A stretch of DNA of 41,480 bases. It comes from Flavobacteriaceae bacterium (GTDB taxonomy: Bacteria; Bacteroidota; Bacteroidia; Flavobacteriales; Flavobacteriaceae). Of this stretch, positions 34,275 through 41,480 are shown in pieces. The notes under the pieces were generated by a model. That model saw only the letters and a program-made list of their open reading frames with translations, made no database searches and was not told the origin of the DNA. Within the stretch, counting starts at the first letter, position 1. Every line of letters begins with the position of its first letter. Position numbers and translations under genes: made by a program. Where the stretch lies: contig JABDMU010000047.1 of the NCBI GenBank assembly GCA_013001285.1, forward strand, positions 1-41,480. Reading direction: 5' to 3'.

Positions 34275-35516
34275 CTAATATTCATCATATTCTCCATCTC
34301 CAAAATTAAATGTTAATGAGAATCTTAATGTATTTTCAAGTGGACTCTGCACTTTAGAGGCAGAGAACAGGTAAGACACATCAATGTTTATGGTGGTATA
34401 TTTAAATCCGGCACCTAACGCAAAAAACTTACGGGCACCTTTTTCTTCACTTTCGTTAAAATAACCCATTCTAAGCGCGAATGAATCTTGATATTTATAT
34501 TCGGCACCTAATGCCCATGTAAATTCTTTGATCTCTTCACTAAATCCGCCAGGAGCATCTCCGAACGATTGAAATACGCCTTGAAGAAAATTAACATCTG
34601 TAGATTGTCCTTCAATAATGACATTATCAGTTTCACTAATAAAATCATCTTCATCTTCTTCATAGGTACCATTACCGTTATTATCTGTAAATTCTACTTC
34701 ACGTCCTAAAACTGGAGGTGTTGGCACTAATAATTTAGTAATTTCAGCAGTAACAGCCACACTATTATATTCGTCTAAAATAAAATCAAATCCGCCACCA
34801 AGTCTTAAGTTTGTAGGTAGGAAGTTTTCTCTTCCGGCATCGTCATATTTAATTTTTGGCCCTAAGTTTTGAATAGCAAATCCAGCTCTCCATCGTCCAT
34901 TAAAACTATCATACGCTTCTTCTTCACTCTGATAAAATCCAGTAATATCAACGCCAAAGGTACCTGCAGCACTTGCATTGGCATCAACAGCTTGGATTCT
35001 AAGGTCAGACCTCAAATAGCGTAAACCAATACCCATTGAAAATTGATCGGCTAAACGCAATGAATAGGATGCATCAATGACTAATTCATTTGGTTTTTCA
35101 ATCAAGGCCTCTGAGAATTCATCTTGTACGATCTCAATTTCTCCTAAAGAAAAATATTTAAAACTTGCTGCAAACGCACTTCGCTCATTAATACGATTGA
35201 AATAGGTGACGTTTCCAAGGAAAATATCATTAACTAGTTTGCTTAGGTATGGTGTATAACTGATCCCTATTCCGGATTTTGTTTCTGAGAAGGCATATTT
35301 TGACGGATTCCATTGCTGAGAATACGCATCGGCTGAAGTCGCAACACCCATATCTCCCATACCGGCAGCGCGCGCGTCAGATGCAATCAATAAAAACGGA
35401 ACACCAGTTGTAATAACTCTGGTGTCATTAGAATAAGGTATAACCTCTGTTTCAGTTTGGGCGCTAATTGGCACTATCAGACATAAGGTTAAAAAAGTAA
35501 AAATGTAATTTTTCAT
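34275..35516 (-). CDS. porV: Type IX secretion outer-membrane protein PorV (LptO)
   Basis: PorV is an outer-membrane beta-barrel of the FadL-like group that collects cargo from the T9SS translocon and hands it to the PorU attachment complex. The 413-residue protein has a signal peptide ending near ISAQ (residue 20) and then the conserved PorV N-terminal pattern GVPFLLIASDARAAGMGDMGVAT. Repeated amphipathic strands follow, and it ends in an aromatic-rich strand and an acidic tail. The start is ATG 35516; a TTG two codons upstream is less likely. It follows porU by 66 bases and has its own promoter overlapping the porU end. Confidence 0.95.
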   Translation of the reverse strand: MKNYIFTFLTLCLIVPISAQTETEVIPYSNDTRVITTGVPFLLIASDARAAGMGDMGVATSADAYSQQWNPSKYAFSETKSGIGISYTPYLSKLVNDIFLGNVTYFNRINERSAFAASFKYFSLGEIEIVQDEFSEALIEKPNELVIDASYSLRLADQFSMGIGLRYLRSDLRIQAVDANASAAGTFGVDITGFYQSEEEAYDSFNGRWRAGFAIQNLGPKIKYDDAGRENFLPTNLRLGGGFDFILDEYNSVAVTAEITKLLVPTPPVLGREVEFTDNNGNGTYEEDEDDFISETDNVIIEGQSTDVNFLQGVFQSFGDAPGGFSEEIKEFTWALGAEYKYQDSFALRMGYFNESEEKGARKFFALGAGFKYTTINIDVSYLFSASKVQSPLENTLRFSLTFNFGDGEYDEY

Positions 35517-35566
35517 ATTCAAATATAAATTTAAATCAATGTTATTTCTAACAATAACTTATTGGA

Positions 35567-35596
35567 CAAATATAACTCAATATTACAGTATAACAA
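35567..35596 (-). promoter_or_regulatory. Promoter of porV
   Basis: On the minus strand TTG (35596-35594), 19 bases, then TATATTTG (35574-35567): a near-perfect Bacteroidota promoter. The -33 element lies inside the last codons of porU, so porV can be expressed separately. A second TATATTTG at 35527-35520 is too close to the ATG to serve. Confidence 0.75.
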
Positions 35597-38500
35597 GTTT
35601 TTGAAATTTTTCAACCGTCTTATTTCCGAGGGGTGATCGTACGGTTAGCTTATAAACATAAACGCCTTTTCCTATTTTTTCACCGAAATCATCACGGCCA
35701 TCCCAAACAATATCTTTTGACAATGAACTGGTTACTTTACTTCCGCCTGTTGTTTTTCCGTTGATGGTTTTGACAAGTTTTCCTGAAATCGTAAATATCT
35801 GTATAGAAACGTCTAAAACCTCGGAACTATTGTGATTAAACCAAAATTCTGTATAATTAATAAACGGATTTGGATAATTTAGAAGGTTTCGTATAACCAG
35901 ATCTTCCTTTTCATCATATACAACAAACTGAATTTCAGAAGTTGAAGAATTGTTATAAACGTCCCACGCTTTTAACGATATTGTATGAAGTCCAGGTTCT
36001 AAATCTCTAAACGGATAGGTCACCGTTCCTTTTGTATAATCATCAACATTGGCTAAATAATAGGCATTGAGCTTGAACGGATTTGTTTCATCACCATCTA
36101 AAATAGCAACAATATCATGACCTATACCACTCGCTGTATTGATTCCGTTGGTATCGGTTAATTTTGCCAATAAGGTTGGAGATTGATTGGTTATTCCGCC
36201 AGAAACGAAATTTTCATCATTCATAAATAAGGCGATATTTGGCCCTTCGGCATCCTCAGGTGCATTCACATTTAAGCCACCTATTTTAATTTCAAAGCTA
36301 GATCCAGCCTGATCTTGTAAAGGCGTCTCAGTTTTTGCATAAAAACTAATTTTACCATTGCCTTCAGGAATGCTAATATCCCTTGGCACTATGAAATCGA
36401 AATCAAAAACACCATTTTGAATTGTGGCCTGACCTCTAAAAATGATCTCTCCTAGTGTTTTAAAATCTAAAATAATGAGCTCTCCACTTTCAGTAGTCCC
36501 ATCATTACCCAAAGTGGATCTGTCGATCTCTTTATCGTATATTGTAGCTGTAAGCACACCATTATAATTGTCGAGAAGATTTCCCATTTCATCTACAACT
36601 TCACCTTTAATCTTAGCATAACTCAATGCTTGGAGCACATCGGTTTCCTGATCAATTGGAACATCATTAATTTCGGTTAGCCGAATATTTGGTTTTGGAA
36701 ATGCCAAATTCATGGCAGGATCTCCAATAAAGAATACGAGTCTCCTTTGTTCTATTGATGAAATGGTAGGGTCATTCTTTGTCAGCCTTAATGCTTCAGC
36801 CATTGAAGGATAATCATTTGAACCTAATGCAAAAAGATATTCTTCCAAGACGATATTAAAGGCTACACCAACACTCACGAAAATTTGCCTTGTTGTTGTA
36901 ATTAAGCTAATTGCGCCTGCTTCCTTATTCCAAAATAGAAACTCACCTGCCGTTGGTCGATTAGGATTATCAAATTTTGTGTATTCACAAGTAACAGTCA
37001 CAAAACAAGGTAATTTGCATACATTGTTAAGTTCTTGAACGTTATTTTTATCCCAAATACGTTCTCTTGCCAATCCATCTTCGCCTCCATGGCCAAAATA
37101 ATTTACAACCAGAGCGCCAATTTCCATGGCATCAAAAATTGCTTTATTCACGTCTGGGTAACGCTGGCCACCTGCAGTAGACTCTTGTTGGAAAGCATCA
37201 GAATGTATCTTTGTGACATTAATGAATGGCTTATCACCTGTAACTGTATCGCCAATATCATCTGTTGTACCTTGTAAAATTGTTTCCCAAGATTGATCGA
37301 CATCATCGGAAATTGTAATGAAATTATTGCGCCAGCTTCCGTAGGATTCAGAAGCATAATAATCTTTGATCTTATCTACTAATTCTTTTGCACGCTGGGG
37401 CGTATCGGCTAAAATTCGACCCATGGCAATATCCAACTTATCTGAAGATTGCATGGTGCCTTCATTTTCATCCATCATCCCAATAAAATCATCGGAAACA
37501 AAGGAACTCGATAAGCTAAAACTGTTCAATGAATGCCACGAAGGCACAACATTGGTATTGTTTGAAATTCGATCTTTATAATCATAAGAACCATCGCCAA
37601 ATAAACAGACGTACTTTATTTTATCTTCTGGATCTGCAACATTATCATATATGTACCGTACTAAGTTTCTAATGGCACTAACATCTTGATTTCCAGAACT
37701 GAATTCATTATATATTTGTTGAAGCGGTACCACTTTAACCATTAACCCATTGACATCTCTATTAATTTGCGCAAGGCGTTCGGCCTGATCTAGCATATCT
37801 TCTCTAGCAACGATTAAATAATCTAAATTCTGAAACTGACCTTGGTCATTTAAAAATATAGTGCCTTTAATATTTTGGTTGAGAACCGTTGTATTAGAAT
37901 CTCGCTTTGGTTCGTAATAATCGGAAGGGTCAACCGCCATAAAGGATCTAGAAGTTCCTAATTCGGATTTAAAACTGATTGTGGACTCACCTTCTACATT
38001 TTCTAAGGATGTCACATTATATTTATCGGTAACTTCCCAAATTTGTGAAATATTATTTGCATTTGTAACGGTGTACTCAGCAATTCCCGACATTGCAGCA
38101 ACATCGTTATTTTTAAACAAAAATTGTTCTCCATCATGAGTTAAATTGCTCAACGCTTCTACGGAAATATAATCGAGATAGCCCAATGATGAAGGATTAC
38201 CACCATTATCATAGGTTAGGTCAATAGATATGGTAGAAGAATTAGATATGACATCGTTATTAAAAAAATCATCATCGCCCAAAATAGGATCCTCGATACC
38301 ATCAAAAAAGAAGGTGTCTATCATGTTTCCGTTCATGGTCACCGACATCGTGGTACTAATTTCTCCTGCGGCTGCCGCATAGACTTTTAAGCGAATAGGT
38401 TCGGTGGTTATCATTCTAGGGAAGTCAAACTCATAGGATCTCATATTTTCAAAATCGAATCGATCACCAAACCAACGTCTTCCAAGACGTGCCAAATTAA

Positions 38501-39419
38501 AATCATCGACTTCATAAAATTTAAGCTCATGAAAGGATACGATTGATTCCGTTGAATCTCCAACAGGCTCCTGATATGCTTGAATTCGTTTTCCATTACC
38601 AGCGCTTACATTAACAAAATAATAGGCACGGTCTGTAAAAATATTTTTATAGGTATTGCTTTCGGCATTAAATCCTTGAGGACCTTCGGCATAAAAAAGA
38701 ATAAAATCATTGTTATTTAAAACACCGTCTTCTTCTCCAACAAATTGAATAGCATTTTCTGTAAGATCAAATGGATAGCTTACTGAATTTTCAAGAGGAA
38801 GCATTTGTCCGCCTTGACCGTATATTTTAACGTTACGAGGATCAACATTTGAACTGACCCCTATGCTATTCAAAAAACTCTTTGTCAGTTTAAAAACCCC
38901 AGTTGTATCAACATAGAATCGGTACCAATTACCTTGGCTTAAAACAGAATTTGATATGGCGAGTGTATTTCTTGAATTGCGATTATTGTCTAGTCGATAA
39001 GATATGGAGACTTGATTAACTTTTTTGTAGACGCCATTTTCAATAATTATTGGTGAAAACTCCACCATAAGCTTGGTTTTTCCTCGTGCCGTAGAATTAC
39101 GAAGCTTAAGTTTGATATCACTCGGAATGGATTTTACATTTAGTTGTTTTAATTCTTGTTCAGAAATCGCCGAAGTTGACACATTGCTTATGACAACAGA
39201 AGATTCGTCAACTTTGATTCTTTCGTCCCACTCCGAAATAAACTTCAAACCGCGTTCATAAGAGAAGCTGAAATTTTCAGCATTAAAGGCAGGCACCTCA
39301 ATTGACGATGACTCAGTTGCCAATACTCTACTGTTTTCCCAATTTATTGTAAAGGTTTTTTGTTGTGAAAAGCCGTAAGAATGCAAAATAAGTACAGCAA
39401 AAAGTAAGAGTTTATTCAT
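35583..39419 (-). CDS. porU: Type IX secretion signal peptidase/transpeptidase PorU
   Basis: PorU is a gingipain-like C25 cysteine peptidase on the cell surface. It removes the C-terminal sorting domain of T9SS cargo and can attach the cargo to a lipopolysaccharide-type anchor. The 1278-residue protein has a signal peptide (cut near GFSQ, 16-19), a long beta-rich N-terminal region, the C25 catalytic domain (about 530-870) with His777 in NYFGHGG and Cys811 in TVTCEYTKFD, Ig-like modules, and a C-terminal FlgD-like domain (from NYPNPF, with DGRDDFGEKIGKGVYVY). porU, porV and gldJ adjacency is as in Flavobacterium johnsoniae. It is divergent from gldJ across 253 bases. Confidence 0.96.
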   Translation of the reverse strand: MNKLLLFAVLILHSYGFSQQKTFTINWENSRVLATESSSIEVPAFNAENFSFSYERGLKFISEWDERIKVDESSVVISNVSTSAISEQELKQLNVKSIPSDIKLKLRNSTARGKTKLMVEFSPIIIENGVYKKVNQVSISYRLDNNRNSRNTLAISNSVLSQGNWYRFYVDTTGVFKLTKSFLNSIGVSSNVDPRNVKIYGQGGQMLPLENSVSYPFDLTENAIQFVGEEDGVLNNNDFILFYAEGPQGFNAESNTYKNIFTDRAYYFVNVSAGNGKRIQAYQEPVGDSTESIVSFHELKFYEVDDFNLARLGRRWFGDRFDFENMRSYEFDFPRMITTEPIRLKVYAAAAGEISTTMSVTMNGNMIDTFFFDGIEDPILGDDDFFNNDVISNSSTISIDLTYDNGGNPSSLGYLDYISVEALSNLTHDGEQFLFKNNDVAAMSGIAEYTVTNANNISQIWEVTDKYNVTSLENVEGESTISFKSELGTSRSFMAVDPSDYYEPKRDSNTTVLNQNIKGTIFLNDQGQFQNLDYLIVAREDMLDQAERLAQINRDVNGLMVKVVPLQQIYNEFSSGNQDVSAIRNLVRYIYDNVADPEDKIKYVCLFGDGSYDYKDRISNNTNVVPSWHSLNSFSLSSSFVSDDFIGMMDENEGTMQSSDKLDIAMGRILADTPQRAKELVDKIKDYYASESYGSWRNNFITISDDVDQSWETILQGTTDDIGDTVTGDKPFINVTKIHSDAFQQESTAGGQRYPDVNKAIFDAMEIGALVVNYFGHGGEDGLARERIWDKNNVQELNNVCKLPCFVTVTCEYTKFDNPNRPTAGEFLFWNKEAGAISLITTTRQIFVSVGVAFNIVLEEYLFALGSNDYPSMAEALRLTKNDPTISSIEQRRLVFFIGDPAMNLAFPKPNIRLTEINDVPIDQETDVLQALSYAKIKGEVVDEMGNLLDNYNGVLTATIYDKEIDRSTLGNDGTTESGELIILDFKTLGEIIFRGQATIQNGVFDFDFIVPRDISIPEGNGKISFYAKTETPLQDQAGSSFEIKIGGLNVNAPEDAEGPNIALFMNDENFVSGGITNQSPTLLAKLTDTNGINTASGIGHDIVAILDGDETNPFKLNAYYLANVDDYTKGTVTYPFRDLEPGLHTISLKAWDVYNNSSTSEIQFVVYDEKEDLVIRNLLNYPNPFINYTEFWFNHNSSEVLDVSIQIFTISGKLVKTINGKTTGGSKVTSSLSKDIVWDGRDDFGEKIGKGVYVYKLTVRSPLGNKTVEKFQKLVIL

Positions 39420-39471
39420 AAAACAGTTAACGATAATTTTTTATTGATATTATAGCAATTTTACTTTAATT

Positions 39472-39479
39472 CAAATTTA
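39472..39479 (-). promoter_or_regulatory. Candidate -7 box of the porU promoter
   Basis: TAAATTTG on the minus strand matches TAnnTTTG, 52 bases before the porU ATG. No TTTG is at -33. The surrounding 253-bp porU-gldJ gap is AT-rich with long A and T tracts and no open frame. Confidence 0.45.
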
Positions 39480-39608
39480 CGATAATAAATGTTCATAAAG
39501 TGCGTTTTACTAAAACAAAATTTGGTCTAAAAACATCAAAATATCCGTTGTTATGTAACAAAAATCGGATGAAATGCACTTTTTTTTTGCATTTTCCGTG
39601 AAAAAAAC

Positions 39609-39638
39609 TTGCGTTATTAGGTTTAATTGTTATATTGC
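39609..39638 (+). promoter_or_regulatory. Promoter of gldJ
   Basis: TTG (39609-39611), 19 bases, then TATATTGC (39631-39638): the spacing is ideal and the -7 box is close to TAnnTTTG. It ends 34 bases before the gldJ ATG. Confidence 0.6.
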
Positions 39639-39672
39639 AAAACCAAAAATTTAATCGACTTACGAAAAAAGT

Positions 39673-41358
39673 ATGGACATGAAAAACGTTGTAACATTAA
39701 GGTTTGTAGTGCTTTTGGCACTATCCTTATCTATGTTTAGTTGTAAAAAATCCTCCAGTTCTAAAAACAGTTCTAGAGCTACTGGTTGGAAAATTAACGC
39801 AAAAGAAGGAGGTTTTCAATATAATACCGACTTTAAAGAGCAACAAACCGCCCCAGGTTTAGTGTTTATTGAAGGTGGTACTTTTACTATGGGAAAAGTA
39901 CAAGATGATGTCATGCATGATTGGAACAATAGTCCAAATCAACAGCATGTACAATCCTTTTATATGGATGAAACTGAGGTCACCAATATGATGTATCTAG
40001 AATACTTAGATTGGATCAAAAAGGTTTATCCTCCAAAAGACCCTAGATTTAAAGCTATCTATGATGGTGCAGTACCAGACACACTTGTTTGGAGAAACCG
40101 ACTTGGATATAGTGAAATGATGGTTGAAAATTATTTACGTCACCCAGGTTATGCAGAATATCCTGTTGTTGGAGTAAGTTGGATTCAAGCCACAGAATTT
40201 GCTAATTGGAGAACAGACCGTGTAAACGAACTCTATTTAGAGGAAGCTGGTTATTTAGCTAAAGATGCTCGAATTGGTGACGTAACGGCTGAATCTAATT
40301 TCAATACAGACACTTATATTAATTCGCCAAGATTAACTTATGGTGGAAATGACAGCATCATAAAACCTGAAAGAGGAAGACGTAGACCAACGACTACTGC
40401 AACTGGTGATACAATTAATGTATTTGCCTCAAGAGAAACCGGAATAATTTCGCCTAAATACAGATTACCATCTGAAGCAGAATGGGAATATGCAGCTTTA
40501 GGTTTAAGTGAATTAAGAAGTTATAATGTATATAGAGGTCGTAAGAAATACCCTTGGGATGGACAATATACACGTTCAGGAAAACGAAAAATACGTGGTG
40601 ATCAATTAGCTAACTTTAAACAAGGTAAAGGTGATTATGGCGGTATCGCAGGATGGTCTGACGATGGCGCTGACATTACAGCCGAAGTTAAATCTTATGA
40701 TCCAAATGATTACGGTTTATATGATATGGCTGGAAACGTTGCCGAATGGGTAGCTGATGTTTATAGACCAATTGTAGATGACGAATTTAACGACTTTAAT
40801 TACTATAGAGGTAATGTCTATACTAAGAACGCCATAAATGATGATGGAACTGTAAAGCTAGTAACTGTTGATTCTATAGTGTATGACACACTAAGCAATG
40901 GTAAAGTTGTCGCCAGAAATCTTCCTGGTGAGATTTTGCAAGTAGGTGTTAACGAAGACGAAACTTACTTGAGAACAAATTTTGATACCAGTGATAACAG
41001 AAACTTTAGAGATGGTGATAAAAAGTCATCCCGTTATTTTGAAAGTTTCAACGATGATGAAGAAACTACAGATAAAAGTTTTACCAAGAAAATGTATAAT
41101 TCACCTCAACATAATATAGAATCAGATTCGACAGGTAAACTGTTACGTGATTATGATAAATCTAATACGAGAACTTCATTGGTAAGTGATGAAGTGCGTG
41201 TTTATAAAGGTGGTTCTTGGAAAGATAGAGAATACTGGTTAGATCCGGCACAACGTCGATTCTTCCCACAAGATATGGCTACCGACTACATTGGATTTAG
41301 ATGTGCGATGTCTAGAGTTGGCTCTAAGACTCAAGGAGGTAACAAAAGAAAAAATTAA
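39673..41358 (+). CDS. gldJ: Gliding motility lipoprotein GldJ
   Basis: GldJ is an outer-membrane lipoprotein needed for flavobacterial gliding and for stability of the T9SS ring protein GldK. The 561-residue protein has a lipoprotein signal (Cys24 in LSMFSC), a short Ser/Lys-rich linker, and a formylglycine-generating-enzyme/sulfatase-modifying fold: EGGTFTMGK near 68, YRLPSEAEWEYAA near 261, DMAGNVAEWVADVYR near 350 and GGSWKDREYW plus GFRCAMSR at the end. The FGE fold is structural here; enzyme activity is not expected. An alternative ATG lies two codons in. It is divergent from porU and is followed by a terminator and murF. Confidence 0.96.
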   Translation: MDMKNVVTLRFVVLLALSLSMFSCKKSSSSKNSSRATGWKINAKEGGFQYNTDFKEQQTAPGLVFIEGGTFTMGKVQDDVMHDWNNSPNQQHVQSFYMDETEVTNMMYLEYLDWIKKVYPPKDPRFKAIYDGAVPDTLVWRNRLGYSEMMVENYLRHPGYAEYPVVGVSWIQATEFANWRTDRVNELYLEEAGYLAKDARIGDVTAESNFNTDTYINSPRLTYGGNDSIIKPERGRRRPTTTATGDTINVFASRETGIISPKYRLPSEAEWEYAALGLSELRSYNVYRGRKKYPWDGQYTRSGKRKIRGDQLANFKQGKGDYGGIAGWSDDGADITAEVKSYDPNDYGLYDMAGNVAEWVADVYRPIVDDEFNDFNYYRGNVYTKNAINDDGTVKLVTVDSIVYDTLSNGKVVARNLPGEILQVGVNEDETYLRTNFDTSDNRNFRDGDKKSSRYFESFNDDEETTDKSFTKKMYNSPQHNIESDSTGKLLRDYDKSNTRTSLVSDEVRVYKGGSWKDREYWLDPAQRRFFPQDMATDYIGFRCAMSRVGSKTQGGNKRKN

Positions 41359-41383
41359 AATAACTTCTTTTTTTCAAAATACA

Positions 41384-41414
41384 AGTCCTAACCGTGAGGT
41401 TAGGACTTTTTTTT
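41384..41414 (+). terminator. Intrinsic terminator after gldJ
   Basis: A 10-bp GC-containing stem AGTCCTAACC/GGTTAGGACT with tetraloop GTGA is followed by eight Ts (41407-41414). It is 25 bases past the gldJ stop and 13 bases before the murF ATG. Confidence 0.88.
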
Positions 41415-41427
41415 CTAAATTTATTTC

Positions 41428-41480
41428 ATGAATATTGAATCCCTTCACAACTTATTCTTAAAGCATAATTCAGTTTGTAC
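41428..41480 (+). CDS. murF: UDP-MurNAc-tripeptide--D-Ala-D-Ala ligase, 5' end only
   Basis: Only 17 complete codons are present (MNIESLHNLFLKHNSVC and on) before the window ends. The pattern LxxLFLxxxSVxTDT is how flavobacterial MurF begins, and murF commonly follows gldJ in this family. MurF would add D-Ala-D-Ala, completing the UDP-MurNAc pentapeptide. The identification rests on a short stretch and on gene order. Confidence 0.7.
   Translation, partial: MNIESLHNLFLKHNSVC

Noticed and set aside
39420-39672. Small RNA or riboswitch in the porU-gldJ gap
   Set aside because: Only A/T tracts and promoter-like boxes are visible; no stable conserved fold or terminator was found there.

Overview
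The window is chromosomal core DNA from a member of the Bacteroidota, most likely family Flavobacteriaceae. It is AT-rich. It carries type IX secretion (T9SS) and gliding genes in the order porV-porU-gldJ, an FtsZ with a long acidic linker and a flavobacterial-type C-terminus, a PASTA-bearing FtsI, a PafA-type alkaline phosphatase, and several matches to the Bacteroidota promoter (TTTG or TTG, about 19 nt, TAnnTTTG). The genus cannot be told from this sequence. No prophage, insertion sequence, CRISPR array, toxin-antitoxin or defence module was seen.

Left edge (1-804): the end of a 39-bp tandem repeat, a strong hairpin, a tRNA-Arg(UCG) with an unusual elbow, and yqeY six bases upstream of that tRNA. 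Then 805-16236 holds an unbroken division and cell-wall (dcw) operon on the minus strand: mraZ-rsmH-ftsL-ftsI-murE-mraY-murD-ftsW-murG-murC-ftsQ-ftsA-ftsZ. It has no internal gap above 27 bp. Three perfect copies of a 10-bp MraZ-type operator stand at its head and an intrinsic-type terminator at its tail. murF is not in this cluster. Its first codons lie at the far right end, behind gldJ.

Middle (16237-24344): a 352-bp control region, an alpha/beta hydrolase, the GTPase engB, a complete-active-site PafA phosphatase, the mlaE-mlaF lipid-transport pair, a DUF389 membrane protein, a mannose-1-phosphate guanylyltransferase and a SprT-like metalloprotein. Next (24375-31017) come a 1341-residue secreted fusion of FG-GAP/ASPIC repeats to a vanadium-haloperoxidase/PAP2 domain with a T9SS tail, an SDR oxidoreductase, an M28 lipoprotein peptidase, and an AraC-type regulator with a degenerate nucleotide-cyclase-like N-terminus.

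Right side (31014-41480): pyruvate dehydrogenase E2 and E1-alpha behind a near-consensus promoter, cytidine deaminase, then porV, porU and, divergently, gldJ, followed by the murF start. PorV and PorU are the machinery that would release and anchor cargo such as the haloperoxidase fusion.

Most of the window is ordinary conserved flavobacterial gene order. I found no convincing new multi-gene system. The best leads are the tRNA elbow covariation, the MraZ operator, the haloperoxidase fusion, the cyclase-like/AraC fusion with its palindrome, and terminators placed directly in front of the next start codon.
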